A stretch of 64,000 bases of DNA from Hemileia vastatrix (taxonomy: Eukaryota > Basidiomycota > Pucciniomycetes > Pucciniales > Zaghouaniaceae): assembly GCA_030280995.1 (NCBI GenBank), contig JASXTE010000011.1:5489501-5553500 (forward strand), read 5' to 3'. The translations under genes and the position numbers were made by a program. The notes under the pieces were generated by a model. That model was not told the DNA's origin. It searched no databases and saw nothing but the letters and a program-made list of their open reading frames with translations. Positions 43,091 to 53,990 of the stretch are shown in pieces. The number at the start of each line of letters is the position of its first letter. Position 1 is the first letter of the stretch.

Positions 43091-44238
43091 ACCAAAATAA
43101 AGTGGCTGAAATAAAGAATATTGGCATTCCTCAAAATGTAAAGGATTTAAAATCTTTTCTTGGTATGTGTGGTTATTATAGACAATATATAAAAAACTAC
43201 CAATTATTTGCTGCACCATTGACCACACTGATAAAGAAATCAGAAGCTTTCATTTGGAATAATGAAAGACAACAGGCTTTTGATAAGTTGAAAGAATGTT
43301 TAATGAAAGCTCCTATCTTGGGATTACCAGATTTCCAATTGCCTTTTGTATTATATACAGATGCAAGTTTTATTGGTCTGGGTGCTGCTTTGCATCAAAA
43401 ACAACTTATTGAAGGAAAAATGTCAGAAGTAGTAATTTGCTATATTTCACGTACTCTAAGAAGTAGTGAATTGAAATATGGTGCTACTCAACTTGAATGT
43501 TTGGAAGTAGTATGGGCTCTTGAGAAGCTACATTATTACCTTGAAGACCAAAAATTTGAGTTAATAACTGACTGTAGTGCAGTTAAATTACTCTTAAACA
43601 TGAAAACTCCTAATAGACACATGTTTAGATGGCAATTAGCTGTACAAGAATACAGAGGACGGATGACTATTACACATAGAGCAGGAAACTTACACTTTAA
43701 TGTAGATCTGTTATCTATAGTACCTCTGCCTAATAATGATGATAATCCTGATTATGTTCCTGAATCAGAGATTATTAACATTTATGGCATTTATATTGTA
43801 GATCTTGAGGATGAATTTATGCAATCAATTCTTGATATGTATGCTTCAGATCCTGACTTGAGTAAACTCAATACAATATTAAATGATCCATCTAATGCTT
43901 CAATGAATGTTTTAATAAAAACATTACCAAATAAGTATAAAGAGGCATTAGAAAAAGGAAAATTTTCCACCGAGGATGGTTTTATATATTACAGAAAAAA
44001 ATTTAGTAATGTAATTGTAATTCCCCCTTCAATGAAGGAGTTAATGTTAAGTATATGTCATGATGATATATTGGCAGGTCATTTTGACTACCATAAAACA
44101 TTAACCAGAGTAAAAAACACAGCTTGGTGGATTAACATGTCTGAGGATGTTCAGAAATATATTGAGACATGTGACTCTTGTCAAAAATCTAAAAGATTAA
44201 CAGGAAAAAGAGCTGGTTTATTACAACAAATTGAGTAA
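43051..44238 (+). CDS. Element B RT connection, RNase H and integrase zinc domain
   Basis: 395 residues: LGHIVSGLQICVDQNKVAE, SFLGMCGYYRQYI, then RNase H LYTDASFIGLGAALHQK, LECLEVVWALEKL and TDCSAVKLLLNM. RAGNLHFNVDLLS matches the RNase H end of C. The zinc domain of integrase has CHDDILAGHFDYHKT and CDSCQKSKR. Acidic residues of RNase H and the HHCC ligands are kept. A TAA at 44236-44238 separates this piece from the core. Confidence 0.9.
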   Translation: MLGHIVSGLQICVDQNKVAEIKNIGIPQNVKDLKSFLGMCGYYRQYIKNYQLFAAPLTTLIKKSEAFIWNNERQQAFDKLKECLMKAPILGLPDFQLPFVLYTDASFIGLGAALHQKQLIEGKMSEVVICYISRTLRSSELKYGATQLECLEVVWALEKLHYYLEDQKFELITDCSAVKLLLNMKTPNRHMFRWQLAVQEYRGRMTITHRAGNLHFNVDLLSIVPLPNNDDNPDYVPESEIINIYGIYIVDLEDEFMQSILDMYASDPDLSKLNTILNDPSNASMNVLIKTLPNKYKEALEKGKFSTEDGFIYYRKKFSNVIVIPPSMKELMLSICHDDILAGHFDYHKTLTRVKNTAWWINMSEDVQKYIETCDSCQKSKRLTGKRAGLLQQIE

Positions 44239-44265
44239 CCAAAAGCTCCATGGGAAATTATTAAC

Positions 44266-45348
44266 ATGGACTTTGTAACAGGCTTGCCAATAGCAGGGCA
44301 TAAGAGTTATAACTCCTGCTGGGTAATTGTAGATAGATTTACAAAGATGTGTAAATTTATTCCTACCCACAAAGAGGTTTCTGCAAATGACTTAGCTTTC
44401 TTATGGTGGACACAAATGTTAAATATAGCAGGTTTCCCAAAAGAAATAGTTTGTGACAGAGATCCTAAATTTACTTCTGAGTTCTGGACATCACTTATGG
44501 ATGTTTCAGGGTGTCAATTAAAACTTTCTACAGCACACCATCCACAAACTGATGGGCTAGCAGAAAGAATGATACAAAATTTAGAAGATATGATAAGAAG
44601 ATATTGTGCTTTTGGTCTTAACTTTATAGACAATGACAAATTCATGCATGATTGGGTCACCCTTATCCCAGGTTTAGAATTTGCATACAATAGTACAGTA
44701 CATTCTGTCACTGGAAAAAAGCCATTTGAGTTATGGTTGGGTTATGTACCTAATACCCCTGCTAAAACTCTTAATAAGTTACCTAGATAGGATATCCATC
44801 CAGGTACTAAATCATTTCTTTAGATGCAAGAATTATGCAGAAAACATGCTCAAAAATGTATAAATAAGGTGTTTGAGTATGAAAAGAAAAGATGGGATAA
44901 AGCCCATAAAGAAAAAATGTTCAAAGAGGGTGATGAAGTCCTTATTTCAACACTAAATTTCAATTTAAATGGTAATGTTAAATTGAAGGATCCATTCATT
45001 GAACCATTTGTAGTTGAAAAGATGGTTGGTAATAATGCTGTTGAGGTTATTCTATATGCACCTAATGATAGAAAACATCCAGTATTTCCTATTTCTCTCA
45101 TAAAACCATACCATTCTAATGACACTGCCCTATTTCCAAGAAGATCAGAAAGGCATAAACAGCAACCTGAAGAACTAGTTGAAATGGCAGAAACTGAAAA
45201 GATACTTAAAAAGAGACACCTTACTAAAGAAAAGGGAAATGAGTATCTATTAAGATTTAAAAATAAATCAAGTGAATATGACCAGTGGATTCCAGAAAAT
45301 GAAATCTCTGATCTTAAAAATCTCTTGAAAAAATTTAAATCAAAATAA
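44266..45348 (+). pseudogene. Element B integrase core and chromodomain
   Basis: MDFVTGLPIAG, VCDRDPKFTSEFW and HPQTDGLAERMI hold Asp, Asp and Glu, so the catalytic triad is intact. EFAYNSTVHSVTGKKPFELW follows. TAG at about 44790 and TAG at about 44821 interrupt. From 44824 come WDKAHKEKMFKEGDEVLIS, DPFIEPFVVEKMVGNNAVEV, HPVFPISLIKPY and a chromodomain (TEKILKKR..YLLRFKNKSSEYDQWIP). It ends 105 bp before the 3' LTR. Confidence 0.9.
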
Positions 45349-45442
45349 TACTGTTTATTCAGTATATGTACCATAGAAAAAAAAATTTCTATTCACTCCT
45401 TACTTTTAAAATGTCTTAACATTTTTTTTATTGTTTATTTTT

Positions 45443-45453
45443 GTGTGAGGGAG
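45443..45453 (+). other. Polypurine tract of B
   Basis: GTGTGAGGGAG abuts the LTR start TGTCAG; same as in C. Confidence 0.7.
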
Positions 45454-46631
45454 TGTCAGCCTAGATATCCCTAGGACTGAGTATTTCTTATACTTAAAAT
45501 AAGATAACCTTAAGTAAATTAAGCTTATATCTTAAAAATAAGGTTAAAATAATAATATATGTGATTATATTACATATATATATAATTATTATTCTATTAT
45601 ATAAATTATAGTAGTTTAAACAGCTTATCCATAGCCTAATAATACTTTTTAAGGTGTTAATGGAGTCATAATATATTTATCTTAAGTTATTTGAAGTAAT
45701 TATTGACATACATAAGCTTATATGTATACATAAATCTCATATTCAGTGAAATATGCAGTATATTATGTATATTTAGGTATATAAGTGGGTTTTAGCCCCT
45801 TAATAGCCTATAAACTTTGTTTTTCTGCTTATTTTAGGTCATATGGACGTATCCAGTGGACTCACAACGCCTAAAGAAGCATAAACACCTATTTCAGGCA
45901 CATACACTCAGTCTGGACAACTTAATCAGCTTCCTTGGATGAATATTCACAGATTTATGGGTTGGGAGGTCATTGTTGGGTTAATATGGATTCTTGGGGA
46001 TGTTATTGGGGACTTGGACATTTCAATTGTTTCCTTTATATGCTTTGGGTTTCATTAAATCTCTTTTTGATTGCTTATTTTACCTGTTTCTTTATGGTAT
46101 CCGCTTTTATCTGGATTTTCTATTTGTGGTATAGATCTGTGTTATCATTAATTGTGACGGAGGGTCCTTACTGGAGGTCTAGGTGTTGAATCTGCTTGAA
46201 GTGGACGCCATGGGGAGGTGATGGGCCCTCAAAGTGCTTTAATTTCCAGGGATAGCAGTGACATCATCTGGATTGAAGGTCTGTGCACTCCAGGGGATTT
46301 GGGTATAAGTAAGGAGGGATTTTGACAGTTATTTATCATCAATTACTTACTACAATTCAATAAAACACTTCAATATAATTATTAAAATTTAGAAATATAT
46401 TATAAAGCCTTTTATAAGTTGATATTGTCATTATATAAGCTATAACTATATTCTATTTATCTATTTTCCACCACTAGCACACATTTAAATCCAAGTATTG
46501 TGAGTTTTATTTGAGTATAACTATTTTATTAGTCTTCCCCTGAGGTTTAATAACTAAATAATTTATCAATAAGTAGTGGGACCATAAATAAATACTATTA
46601 TATCATACTTATATACTAGACTATACTGAAA
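45454..46631 (+). repeat. 3' LTR of B (1178 bp)
   Basis: TGTCAGCCTAG..ATACTGAAA, the same length as the 5' LTR. Followed by TSD CATGT. Confidence 0.95.
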
Positions 46632-48020
46632 CATGTGATCTTTTTGGGTAAAAAGGATAGATAATTGAGACAATGCATGAATATCAGAAGGTTAAATTCA
46701 CCAAAAGTTAAGAAAAGATATCATCTTCTACTTAATAGTGAGCTTATTGACAATCTTTAGGGCTCAGAGACCTTCACATCTATAGATCTCAGGGAAGTTT
46801 AACACAAAATAAGTGTAATAAAAGGGGAAAATCAAAAACTGGAATTTGACACTAAATTTGGTTATTTTGAATGGTTGTTAATACCTTTTGGTCCATTTAA
46901 TGCACCTGATAATTTACATTACTTTACCATTAGAATCTTTAGAGAAAGAATAGGAATAGATTTGGTAATGTATCTAGATGAAATCTTAATTTACTCCAGA
47001 TCAGTGGAGGAACACCAGATTCAAGTGAAGGGTTTTTAAGTGCCTTAGAAAGGCATAAGTATGGTTGAAAACCAATAAATGTGTCTTTTCAGCAAAGGAA
47101 ATCCCCTATTTGGGTATGATAATTTCAAAGGATAGAGTGCCGATGAACCAGAAGAAGGAAAAAGCAGTAACAGAGTGGCCAACACAAGCATTAGTGAAGT
47201 AGCTCCAGTCATTTTTAGGCTTTGAAAATTTTACCCCCACTCTATTGAAATCTATTCTCATATCTACTGATCACTACAAAACCTCACAATGAAAGATGTC
47301 AAATTCACATTGAAAAGTAGCCAGCAAGATGCTTTTGACTACCTGAAGAAAAATTTGTGACAAACTCTATTCTTGAAATCCCAGACTTAATAAAGCCACT
47401 TTTTCTGAAATTTACAGCTCAGATTCTTCACTAGGCACTTTATTATCCCAATATGATGCCAAAAATGTCTTACACACGGTAGCATATTTTTCAAATACAC
47501 TATTGGGTGCTGATTTGAACTAAAAAATCTATGATAAAGAGCTATTGGAATTAGTAGAAGCTATATGCACCTGGCACCACTACTTTTAAAGAGGAATACA
47601 CTTTTTGAAAGCTAAAATTTATACCAATCACAAAAACTTGGAAAAATTCCTGACCACAAAAAAGTTGAAACAAAGGAAAGAGCTTGGGGTAGCTGTTAAT
47701 TAGAATTAGAATCTTTTTACAATTTGGACCAGAAAAAAAAAGTGAAAAACCTGATGGACTATCACAAATTCCAGAATTGTGCCGAGCACCAAACTAGTTA
47801 CACCCTATTGGCACAAAGTTACTGCAGTGGGATCTTTAAGAGGGGTTAATCTTGTATGAGGTGAAACTGGAAGAAGGGGATTTGATGAAATGGGTAACGA
47901 GGGGGCAGAAAAAGAATGAGGGAGTGCAGGAGTTGGTGAAGTTGCTGTTATCTAAGGAGCTATTGGTAAGGAGTGGATTGGAAGAGTATAACTTGGAAAG
48001 GGAAGTGATTTATTAGATTG
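46632..48020 (+). pseudogene. A2 RT and RNase H, after the B insertion
   Basis: Continues RT directly from the CATGT duplication. Recognisable in several frames: ETFTSIDLR, FDTKFGYFEW, FGPFNAPDN, MYLDEILIYSRS (YLDD to YLDE), then RNase H pieces (GALLSQYDAKN, YDKELLELVEAI, TNHKNLEKF). Numerous stops and frameshifts. Confidence 0.8.
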
Positions 48021-48156
48021 GTAGGATAGTGGTGCCAAAAAATGAAGAATTCAAGAGTCAGGTGGTCAAATCAAGGCACAATTCTCCAAAAGAAGGACAC
48101 CCAGGAACCATAAAGACAGTGGAGCTGGTAAATTGCAACTTTTTTATTAGAAGTCC

Positions 48157-49311
48157 ATGAAGTTATATGTCCTGTTCTATGTAGCAGAATGTGACTCTTT
48201 CCAGAGAAGCAAGGTAATCCCAAAATCCACACAACTAGCTCTGTCAAGAATACCCAAGCAGCCATGTAAGGAACTCTCTTATAATAATATAATGGAGCTA
48301 CCCAAGTCACAAGGAAAGAGCGCTATCTTCACAGTAGTTGACCACTGCACCAAGATGGTACACTATTTCCCCACAACTACCAAGGTTAAGTCAGAAGATA
48401 TTTCATACTTAATGGCAGCACATTTCATGAATTTTCATAGATTTCCTGAAAGTATAGTATCAGACTGGGGAAGTACTTATAGCTCTAAGTTGTTAAATGC
48501 AATGTATGAGCAACTAAACATTAAGGCCATATTTCCAACCTCATGGCATCCACAGACTAACAAGCAATATTAGATAGTGAATAGGGCAATTGAACAATAC
48601 ATACACCATTTCATTAACTATCCAAAAGATTATGGGGTGTAGCTTCTACCATTGGCTGAATTCTCATACAACCAGACACATGCTTCAGCTGGCATGTCAC
48701 CGTTCTATGCCAACTATGAATACCACCCAAAATTTTCAATTGGTACCCCATCAATTTTTCAAACTCCAGAAGATGAAGAACAGATTCAGAAAATACTGAA
48801 AATATGTCAAAATTTAGAAGCAGTGCTCAAATTATCCCAAAAGTCAATGAAGTGCCACCATGATCAAGGGAAAACTCAGTATCAGGTGCTACAAGCAGGT
48901 GATGAGGTTTGGTTAAGCTCATAATTCCTTTCCACATTATTCCCAAGCACCAATTTAGATCACAAGAAAGAAGTCCCATTTAAGATAAAGTGCAAGATAT
49001 CTGACTCAGCATACAAATCTTAACTACCAATTTAAATGAGACAAGTGCACCCAGTGTTCAATATTTAATTACTCACAAAGCACCAAGAAGATTTAGTACC
49101 ATGGAACCCAGAAGAGCCACCAGATCCAGTCTAGATAGGAAATGAAGAGTAGTTTGAGTTATAAAAGATTAATGCTAAGTGATTTTACAGGGGAAAGATC
49201 CAGTATTTAGTGCACTGGAAAGTTTATGGGGTAGGAGATTGGTCTTGGGAGCCAGTGGAGAACTTAGGTAATTCTAAGGGAAAGGTGAAGGAGTTTGAGA
49301 AGAAGCACAGG
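48157..49311 (+). pseudogene. A2 integrase and chromodomain
   Basis: CDSFQRSK, TVVDHCTKMVHYFPTTTKV, SIVSDWGSTYSSKLL, then SWHPQTNKQY followed by a stop at the position of the catalytic Glu. A frame change near 48590 leads to AEFSYNQTHASAGMSPFYAN and GDEVWLSS. The chromodomain at about 49185-49290 reads IQYLVHWKVYGVGDWSWEP. The purine-rich tract at 49312-49336 leads into the LTR. Confidence 0.8.
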
Positions 49312-49336
49312 GGGTAGGAAGGGTAAAGGGGGGTAA

Positions 49337-49636
49337 TTTTAGGATTTGGGTTGAGAGGTGAGGAGGAGGAGAAATATGGGCACAATGCAATGCAATAGGT
49401 GGAAAATAGGGATATTTTATAAGGAGTTTTTATGGGGTGAGAACTGTGTGGCACTCCTCATAAGACAAATTATTTAGTGTTTCTGATACTTCTTAGTCTC
49501 CCATAGTTGTAAGCCTCACTTTTGGAAGCCTCAACCTAGTCAGTATTTGTTAGACTCACTGCTGTCTTAAGAATAGTCAGTCCTGTCTTAGGCTATTGTT
49601 AGCCCTAGTAGTAGTCCTCCCCATTAGGTCTTAACA
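49337..49636 (+). repeat. 3' LTR of A2 (300 bp)
   Basis: TTTTAGGATTTGGG..GGTCTTAACA. CG sites present in A1 (GGGCGCTATGC) read GGGCACAATGC here, consistent with CpG decay. Followed by GAGGG. Confidence 0.85.
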
Positions 49637-49883
49637 GAGGGAGAGATGGTGGTAAATAAAAGACTTTTTGAAGCCCCCAATCCATATTCCAATAATGATA
49701 CCTTTCATTTACTCAGTTAGGTGTTGCTTTGTAGTACTCAAATTTGACAGTGTGGAATGAAAATGATGATTTAATTAAGTTGGATTACAAGAATACCTTG
49801 AGATGGTAGTGGTATTGAGGAAAGAAAAATGGCAATGGAGAAAAAAAATTAGGTGGTGGAAAAACTTTTTGCCAGCTACTGTA

Positions 49884-50069
49884 TATACATACATAATGAG
49901 GTATGGACAGATCCATGTAAACATTGAGACAAAAATCAAAACATTTCAAAAAATTTATTGAAAGCCCAAAAGTTGAGCTGAAGTATATATATATATATAT
50001 ATATATGGCATCTTCATATTCATTCTATGAAAATATTTTTGACTTCACTTTCAACTCACATCATGTATT
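49884..50069. repeat. AT-rich spacer with an (AT)n microsatellite
   Basis: An AT dinucleotide run at about 49984-50006 within AT-rich sequence between the two Tc1 elements. No gene. Confidence 0.7.
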
Positions 50070-51639
50070 TACAGTGGGTGGCCATTTATTTTAGTCACTT
50101 TTATGGATAATTATTTTTTTCACTATATTTTTCTTTTCTTCTCTGCTCACCAAAATCATTCTTTTTTCTTCAGAATTATATTTTCTAGCTCTTTGCCAGT
50201 CTATTAATCTATAGGTAATTTCTTTTTATTTCTTTTTTGGCAAAATTTTGTATCAATTTGGTAATAATTTTTTTTCTCCTCAGTTTAATCTTCATATTCC
50301 AACACCTCCCACCCAAAAACACCATCACATCTATGAGCTCAAGGTTAAAGTAGCTGAAATAGAAGCTTTGTGATTCACTTTTTCCCAATTTCCCAGTCAC
50401 TAATACCTTCCTCACCAAACTGTGTGCAGAATTATCAAAAAAAAAAGCCTCAGAAGGAACTGCAGCTACCTGTCCCCAAATTGGATGTCCATGCAAAATA
50501 TCACCTCAGGATATTTTTTCAAGTCAGTTTTATAGTGTCTAATAACCAAAAATCAACAACTAAAGAGATAGTATATTGAATTAAAAGCAACATATCACCA
50601 CAAAGCCTCCAAATTTGTATACACAAGCTAGAATTCAGTAGTTGTGTGGCTGCCAAAAAGCCTTATATCAGCCAAGTTCATGAAGCAAAATGTCTCCACT
50701 TTGCACAAAATCATCTCAACTGTTCTTTAGGTAGTTATAAGAAATTTTTATGGTCTGAAGAGTCAATTTTTGAAGTTGGAAAAAAATCTACACAACAACG
50801 TTTCTGGTGTGAGAAAAATCAAAAGTATCTCAAGTCATGCCTTCAACCTACTTTCAAGAGAAGTTGCACCTCCATCATATTTTGGGGTGCTTTTTTTAAC
50901 AAAAAAGAAGCTCCTCTTCTAATTCTTTCCCAAAGAAGAAATCATCAACACATTTTATTAATAATGTATATGTCTCAACCCTTCTTCCATGACTCAAGTA
51001 ATTAACTTGTTTTTATGGAAGATAATGCCCCAGTGCATACCACAAAAGTTTCTAAGGACTTCTGAGCTCAGTCAATCTTTTCCAGATTGAAGATTGAACT
51101 CCTCAATTTCCTGACTTAAATCCTATTGAAAATATCTTGAAGGCACTCAAATCACATACTCAAAAGAAGTAAAACCCCATGAATATTGAAAAAATGTAAT
51201 TTGCACTGCAATCAGCTTGGGATGACTTTCCCCAAGAGATACTGAAGAATGTTATTTCTTCCACTCCTGCCTAAATTAAAGCAGTTATTTCTTCTGGGGG
51301 AGGATCAACATTATGGTAATCCAAAAACTTATTTTAATTTTTTATCAATTTTTTTACTTTTTTTGCATTTCAAAATAGCAATCTGTCTTTTTCAAAGACT
51401 AGCTTTCTGATGGCAAAAGTATTATAGCTGTTACATTTATGCTTAAGAAATTGAAAATGAAACATCTTTAGTAAAACAAAAAATATATATATAATGCTTC
51501 ATCAGATTTTATTTTCACATTAAGATTAGTTATCTCTAGCATCTCAAGTACCTAAATAAAAATTATATTTCTTTATGATGAGAAATATATGAGTGGCTCT
51601 GAATTGAAAAAATACCAAAATAAATGGCCACCCAATGTA
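50070..51639 (+). mobile_element. Tc1/mariner element, second copy
   Basis: Inverted repeats TACAGTGGGTGGCCATTTAT at 50070 and TACATTGGGTGGCCATTTAT (minus strand, ending at 51639), with TA at both ends. It is 1.57 kb, a usual length for Tc1. The termini match those of the remnant at 34659, so both belong to one family. Confidence 0.9.
50640..51320 (+). pseudogene. Tc1 transposase, frameshifted
   Basis: The N-terminal part upstream (about 50580) is degraded. From 50646: AAKKPYISQVHEAKCLHFA, then WSEESIFEVGK (first catalytic Asp to Glu), IIFWGAFFNKKEAPLLIL. After a frameshift at about 51005 the second Asp is kept in FMEDNAPVHTTK, and the third in PDLNPIENILKAL. DD34D-type spacing is plausible. 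Stops in the last third prevent a full product. Confidence 0.8.
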
Positions 51640-52940
51640 AATACATACATACATACATACACACCAACTGCAAAAATATTGATCCAAACTCATCACCCCC
51701 AGAGGATTTATCTGGGACACCAAAATCCTACTTTTAGATAAATTGAAGCTTCATATGGACTTTACAATTCTTCCCTCCCCATTTTTTTTTTTGAAAATTC
51801 AGCTCCCCAACAACTATTTTTTAGTGGAATGACAAGTTGGCAGACAATAAAACTTTTTATAAGGGATGAATTTAAATGGTAGAAGAAATTTTTATGAATC
51901 TAAAAAAGGATTTTTGAGCTAGAATCTTATTTAAGATATGTAAACTGAATTTATAAATATTTTAACTCAATTATTATAGATTTAATTATTGAAAATATAA
52001 ATTTTTTTTAAAATTTATATTTGAATTTCATTAAACAATATAATTAATTATGTTACTAATTTATTACATTTATTAGAATTACTTCAACTTATCATACTTT
52101 TAATATTTTTAATTTTTGAAGTAATTGTTTTATTTTTAACTGATATTATTTTCATTAATTTAAAAAATTATTTTATTATATAATTGAGGTACAAAATTGA
52201 ATATGAATTATGGAAAATTTTTAGATCTAAGCTCACTGTATTTACTGGAGCTCAAACCTTTCTTGAAGTCAGCTAGAGGGGGGAAAGTGAAAGAAAGAGA
52301 GGTTTAAGGTTTTTCTCTGAGAATTTAAAAGGGTTTTTATTTAACTTTAAAAATCATTTTTTATATTAAACCTTGATTTTTTATCTTGGTTTAATAAAAT
52401 TTTAATTTTTAATTATTTTTATTAAATCTTAGTGTTTCATTTAGTTCTATTTTTCTTTTCAGGGTTTAATTATATTTAAATTATTTAATTTAAACTTTGT
52501 CTTCTTTTCATTTAATTTATTAATTTTTTACACCTTAAGTTTATTATTAGTCTTATCAAGGAATTCAATTAACTTCAACAAATTCACATTGTACTTACTA
52601 TTTAGTAAAAATATGGGTTCAGTTGTGTAGTTTTTAAGTATTCTTTTTATTATATTATATTATTTACAATAAATTAAAATATTTTAACTATTCTATCATT
52701 ATTGAGTCATTTAAAATCATATTATTTACAATCATATATTATTGAGAAATTTTTTAAATAAATTAACAATTATATTATAACCCATTTAAAATAGTCTACT
52801 ATTCAATGTGAAAGAAATACATTATTATTTAAATTAATATATAATACAAATTATATATACTGCTCTAGTTTTACCTCCTCCTCAATTATTATCTGATTTA
52901 TTTCTAAAAATTGCACCTAACGTACCATACAAGTTGAACA
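51640..52940. other. AT-rich region; probable remnant of the 5' LTR of E
   Basis: Starts with an (ACAT)n run at about 51640-51662. No gene. It ends CAAGTTGAACA just before the primer-site sequence TTGGGGGTC, where an LTR should end. No second copy is in the window, so the LTR call rests on position only. Confidence 0.4.
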
Positions 52941-53391
52941 TTGGGGGTCTTCCCAAATTTGGAGGGATAAAAAATAGTATTTTAAGACTAAATAATATTT
53001 CATGGTCAATATCAGAGGTTTGATTATGTTGAGAATGAGTTAGTTAGACTGGTGTATTGTGGGTTTAATTGAGGAACTATAATTGTATGATAAAAACACA
53101 GAATAAAAAATTAATAAAAAAAGTTATTGAAAAAAAAAACAAATATAAATTTCACTTAAATTACTGGTTTATAGCTGAAAAGGTGAAAATTTAAATTTGT
53201 GGTGTGAGAGGCTTGAGCCATGGATCACAAATTTTGGGATATATACTACAAAATAGTTGGACCATCAAGTTCTACTATAGTAATGAGTAATTTATATAAC
53301 CCTTCTATTATTTCAATTTTTATTTTGAAAGGGTATTTTTAGTCACTAGAACTACTGACACATAATTTTTTTTTAAAAAATTATATATATA

Positions 53392-53629
53392 TACCACACA
53401 GTATGGGGATGGACTTTCTAGCAAGTCCACAACCTTGGACCCAAATTCACCACAGATTGAACACACATTGAGCCATTTACAATGGAATCATACAATCAGA
53501 GATGGAAACAGCTCAGAAGAGCAGTTCTATGTGGGTTTTCAAGTGGAGTTCAGTATGAGTTTAGTCTGAGTTCTATCTGAGTTCAGGTTGGGGACTTTCT
53601 AGCAAATCTACCCCCTATATTGGGTAGTG
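53392..53629 (+). mobile_element. CACTA-like MITE in the leader of E
   Basis: TACCACACAGTATGGGG..CTATATTGGGTAGTG, 238 bp, with ATA on both sides. Same interior (CACCACAGATTGAACACACA, GAGTTCAGT units) as the copies at 15718. The palindrome in the terminal repeats has one change (GGACTTTCTAGCAAGTCC). Confidence 0.8.
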
Positions 53630-53990
53630 ATATATATATATATATTATTATTTTTTTTATATTTTAATATTGAATTATATATTAATATATAAGAATAATA
53701 TTTTAATGGATATATATAAGTATTTTAGAGAAAAATTCTCCTTATTTCAGGTCATAATAAATTAACTTTTTTATGAAAATTGCTTTTATAGCACTGAAAA
53801 ATTTTCAGATCTTTTTAGACATTTAGAAATAACACTGAAATTAATTCTTTTAATTACTTAAAATCAAAATAATTGAATGAACTATTTTGTGAGTAATTAT
53901 TCTCTATAATTTAATATATATTAAAAACTAAAAACTAATATTTTTAGTAATTATATTTTTTTCTGATTAACTCATCTAACTACTTATAAA

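Larger units (their letters stand above)
37794..46631 (+). mobile_element. Ty3/Gypsy element B, inserted in A2
   Basis: 8.84 kb, plus strand, two LTRs of 1178 bp each, perfect 5-bp TSD, primer-site context ATTGGGGGTC after the 5' LTR and a GTGTGAGGGAG purine tract before the 3' LTR. Gag, protease, RT, RNase H, integrase and chromodomain are all present but interrupted by several stops. It is a relative of C and E. Its LTRs differ at roughly 3% of positions by eye, so it is older than C. Confidence 0.95.
35341..49636 (+). mobile_element. Ty3/Gypsy element A2, inserted in Tc1 and containing element B
   Basis: Plus-strand copy of the A family. It has 300-bp LTRs at both ends and a 5-bp TSD GAGGG. 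Its pol is interrupted by B at 37793/46632. Removing B with one copy of CATGT rejoins the RT coding frame. Sequence is far more decayed than A1: many stops, frameshifts and CG to CA/TG changes. Confidence 0.9.
34659..49883 (-). mobile_element. Tc1/mariner remnant split by nested Gypsy elements
   Basis: The left end TACAGTGGGTGGCAACATG at 34659 and the right end at 49883 are inverted repeats: the right end reads TACAGTAGCTGGCAAAAAG on the minus strand. TA flanks both. Only about 920 bp belong to this element (34659-35340 and 49642-49883); the rest is A2 with B inside. It is shorter than the second copy (50070-51639), so the N-terminal part of the transposase is deleted. Confidence 0.8.

Noticed and set aside
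44850..45374. 174-residue minus-strand frame opposite B pol
   Set aside because: Mirror of the chromodomain-coding strand; composition is typical of an antisense shadow.
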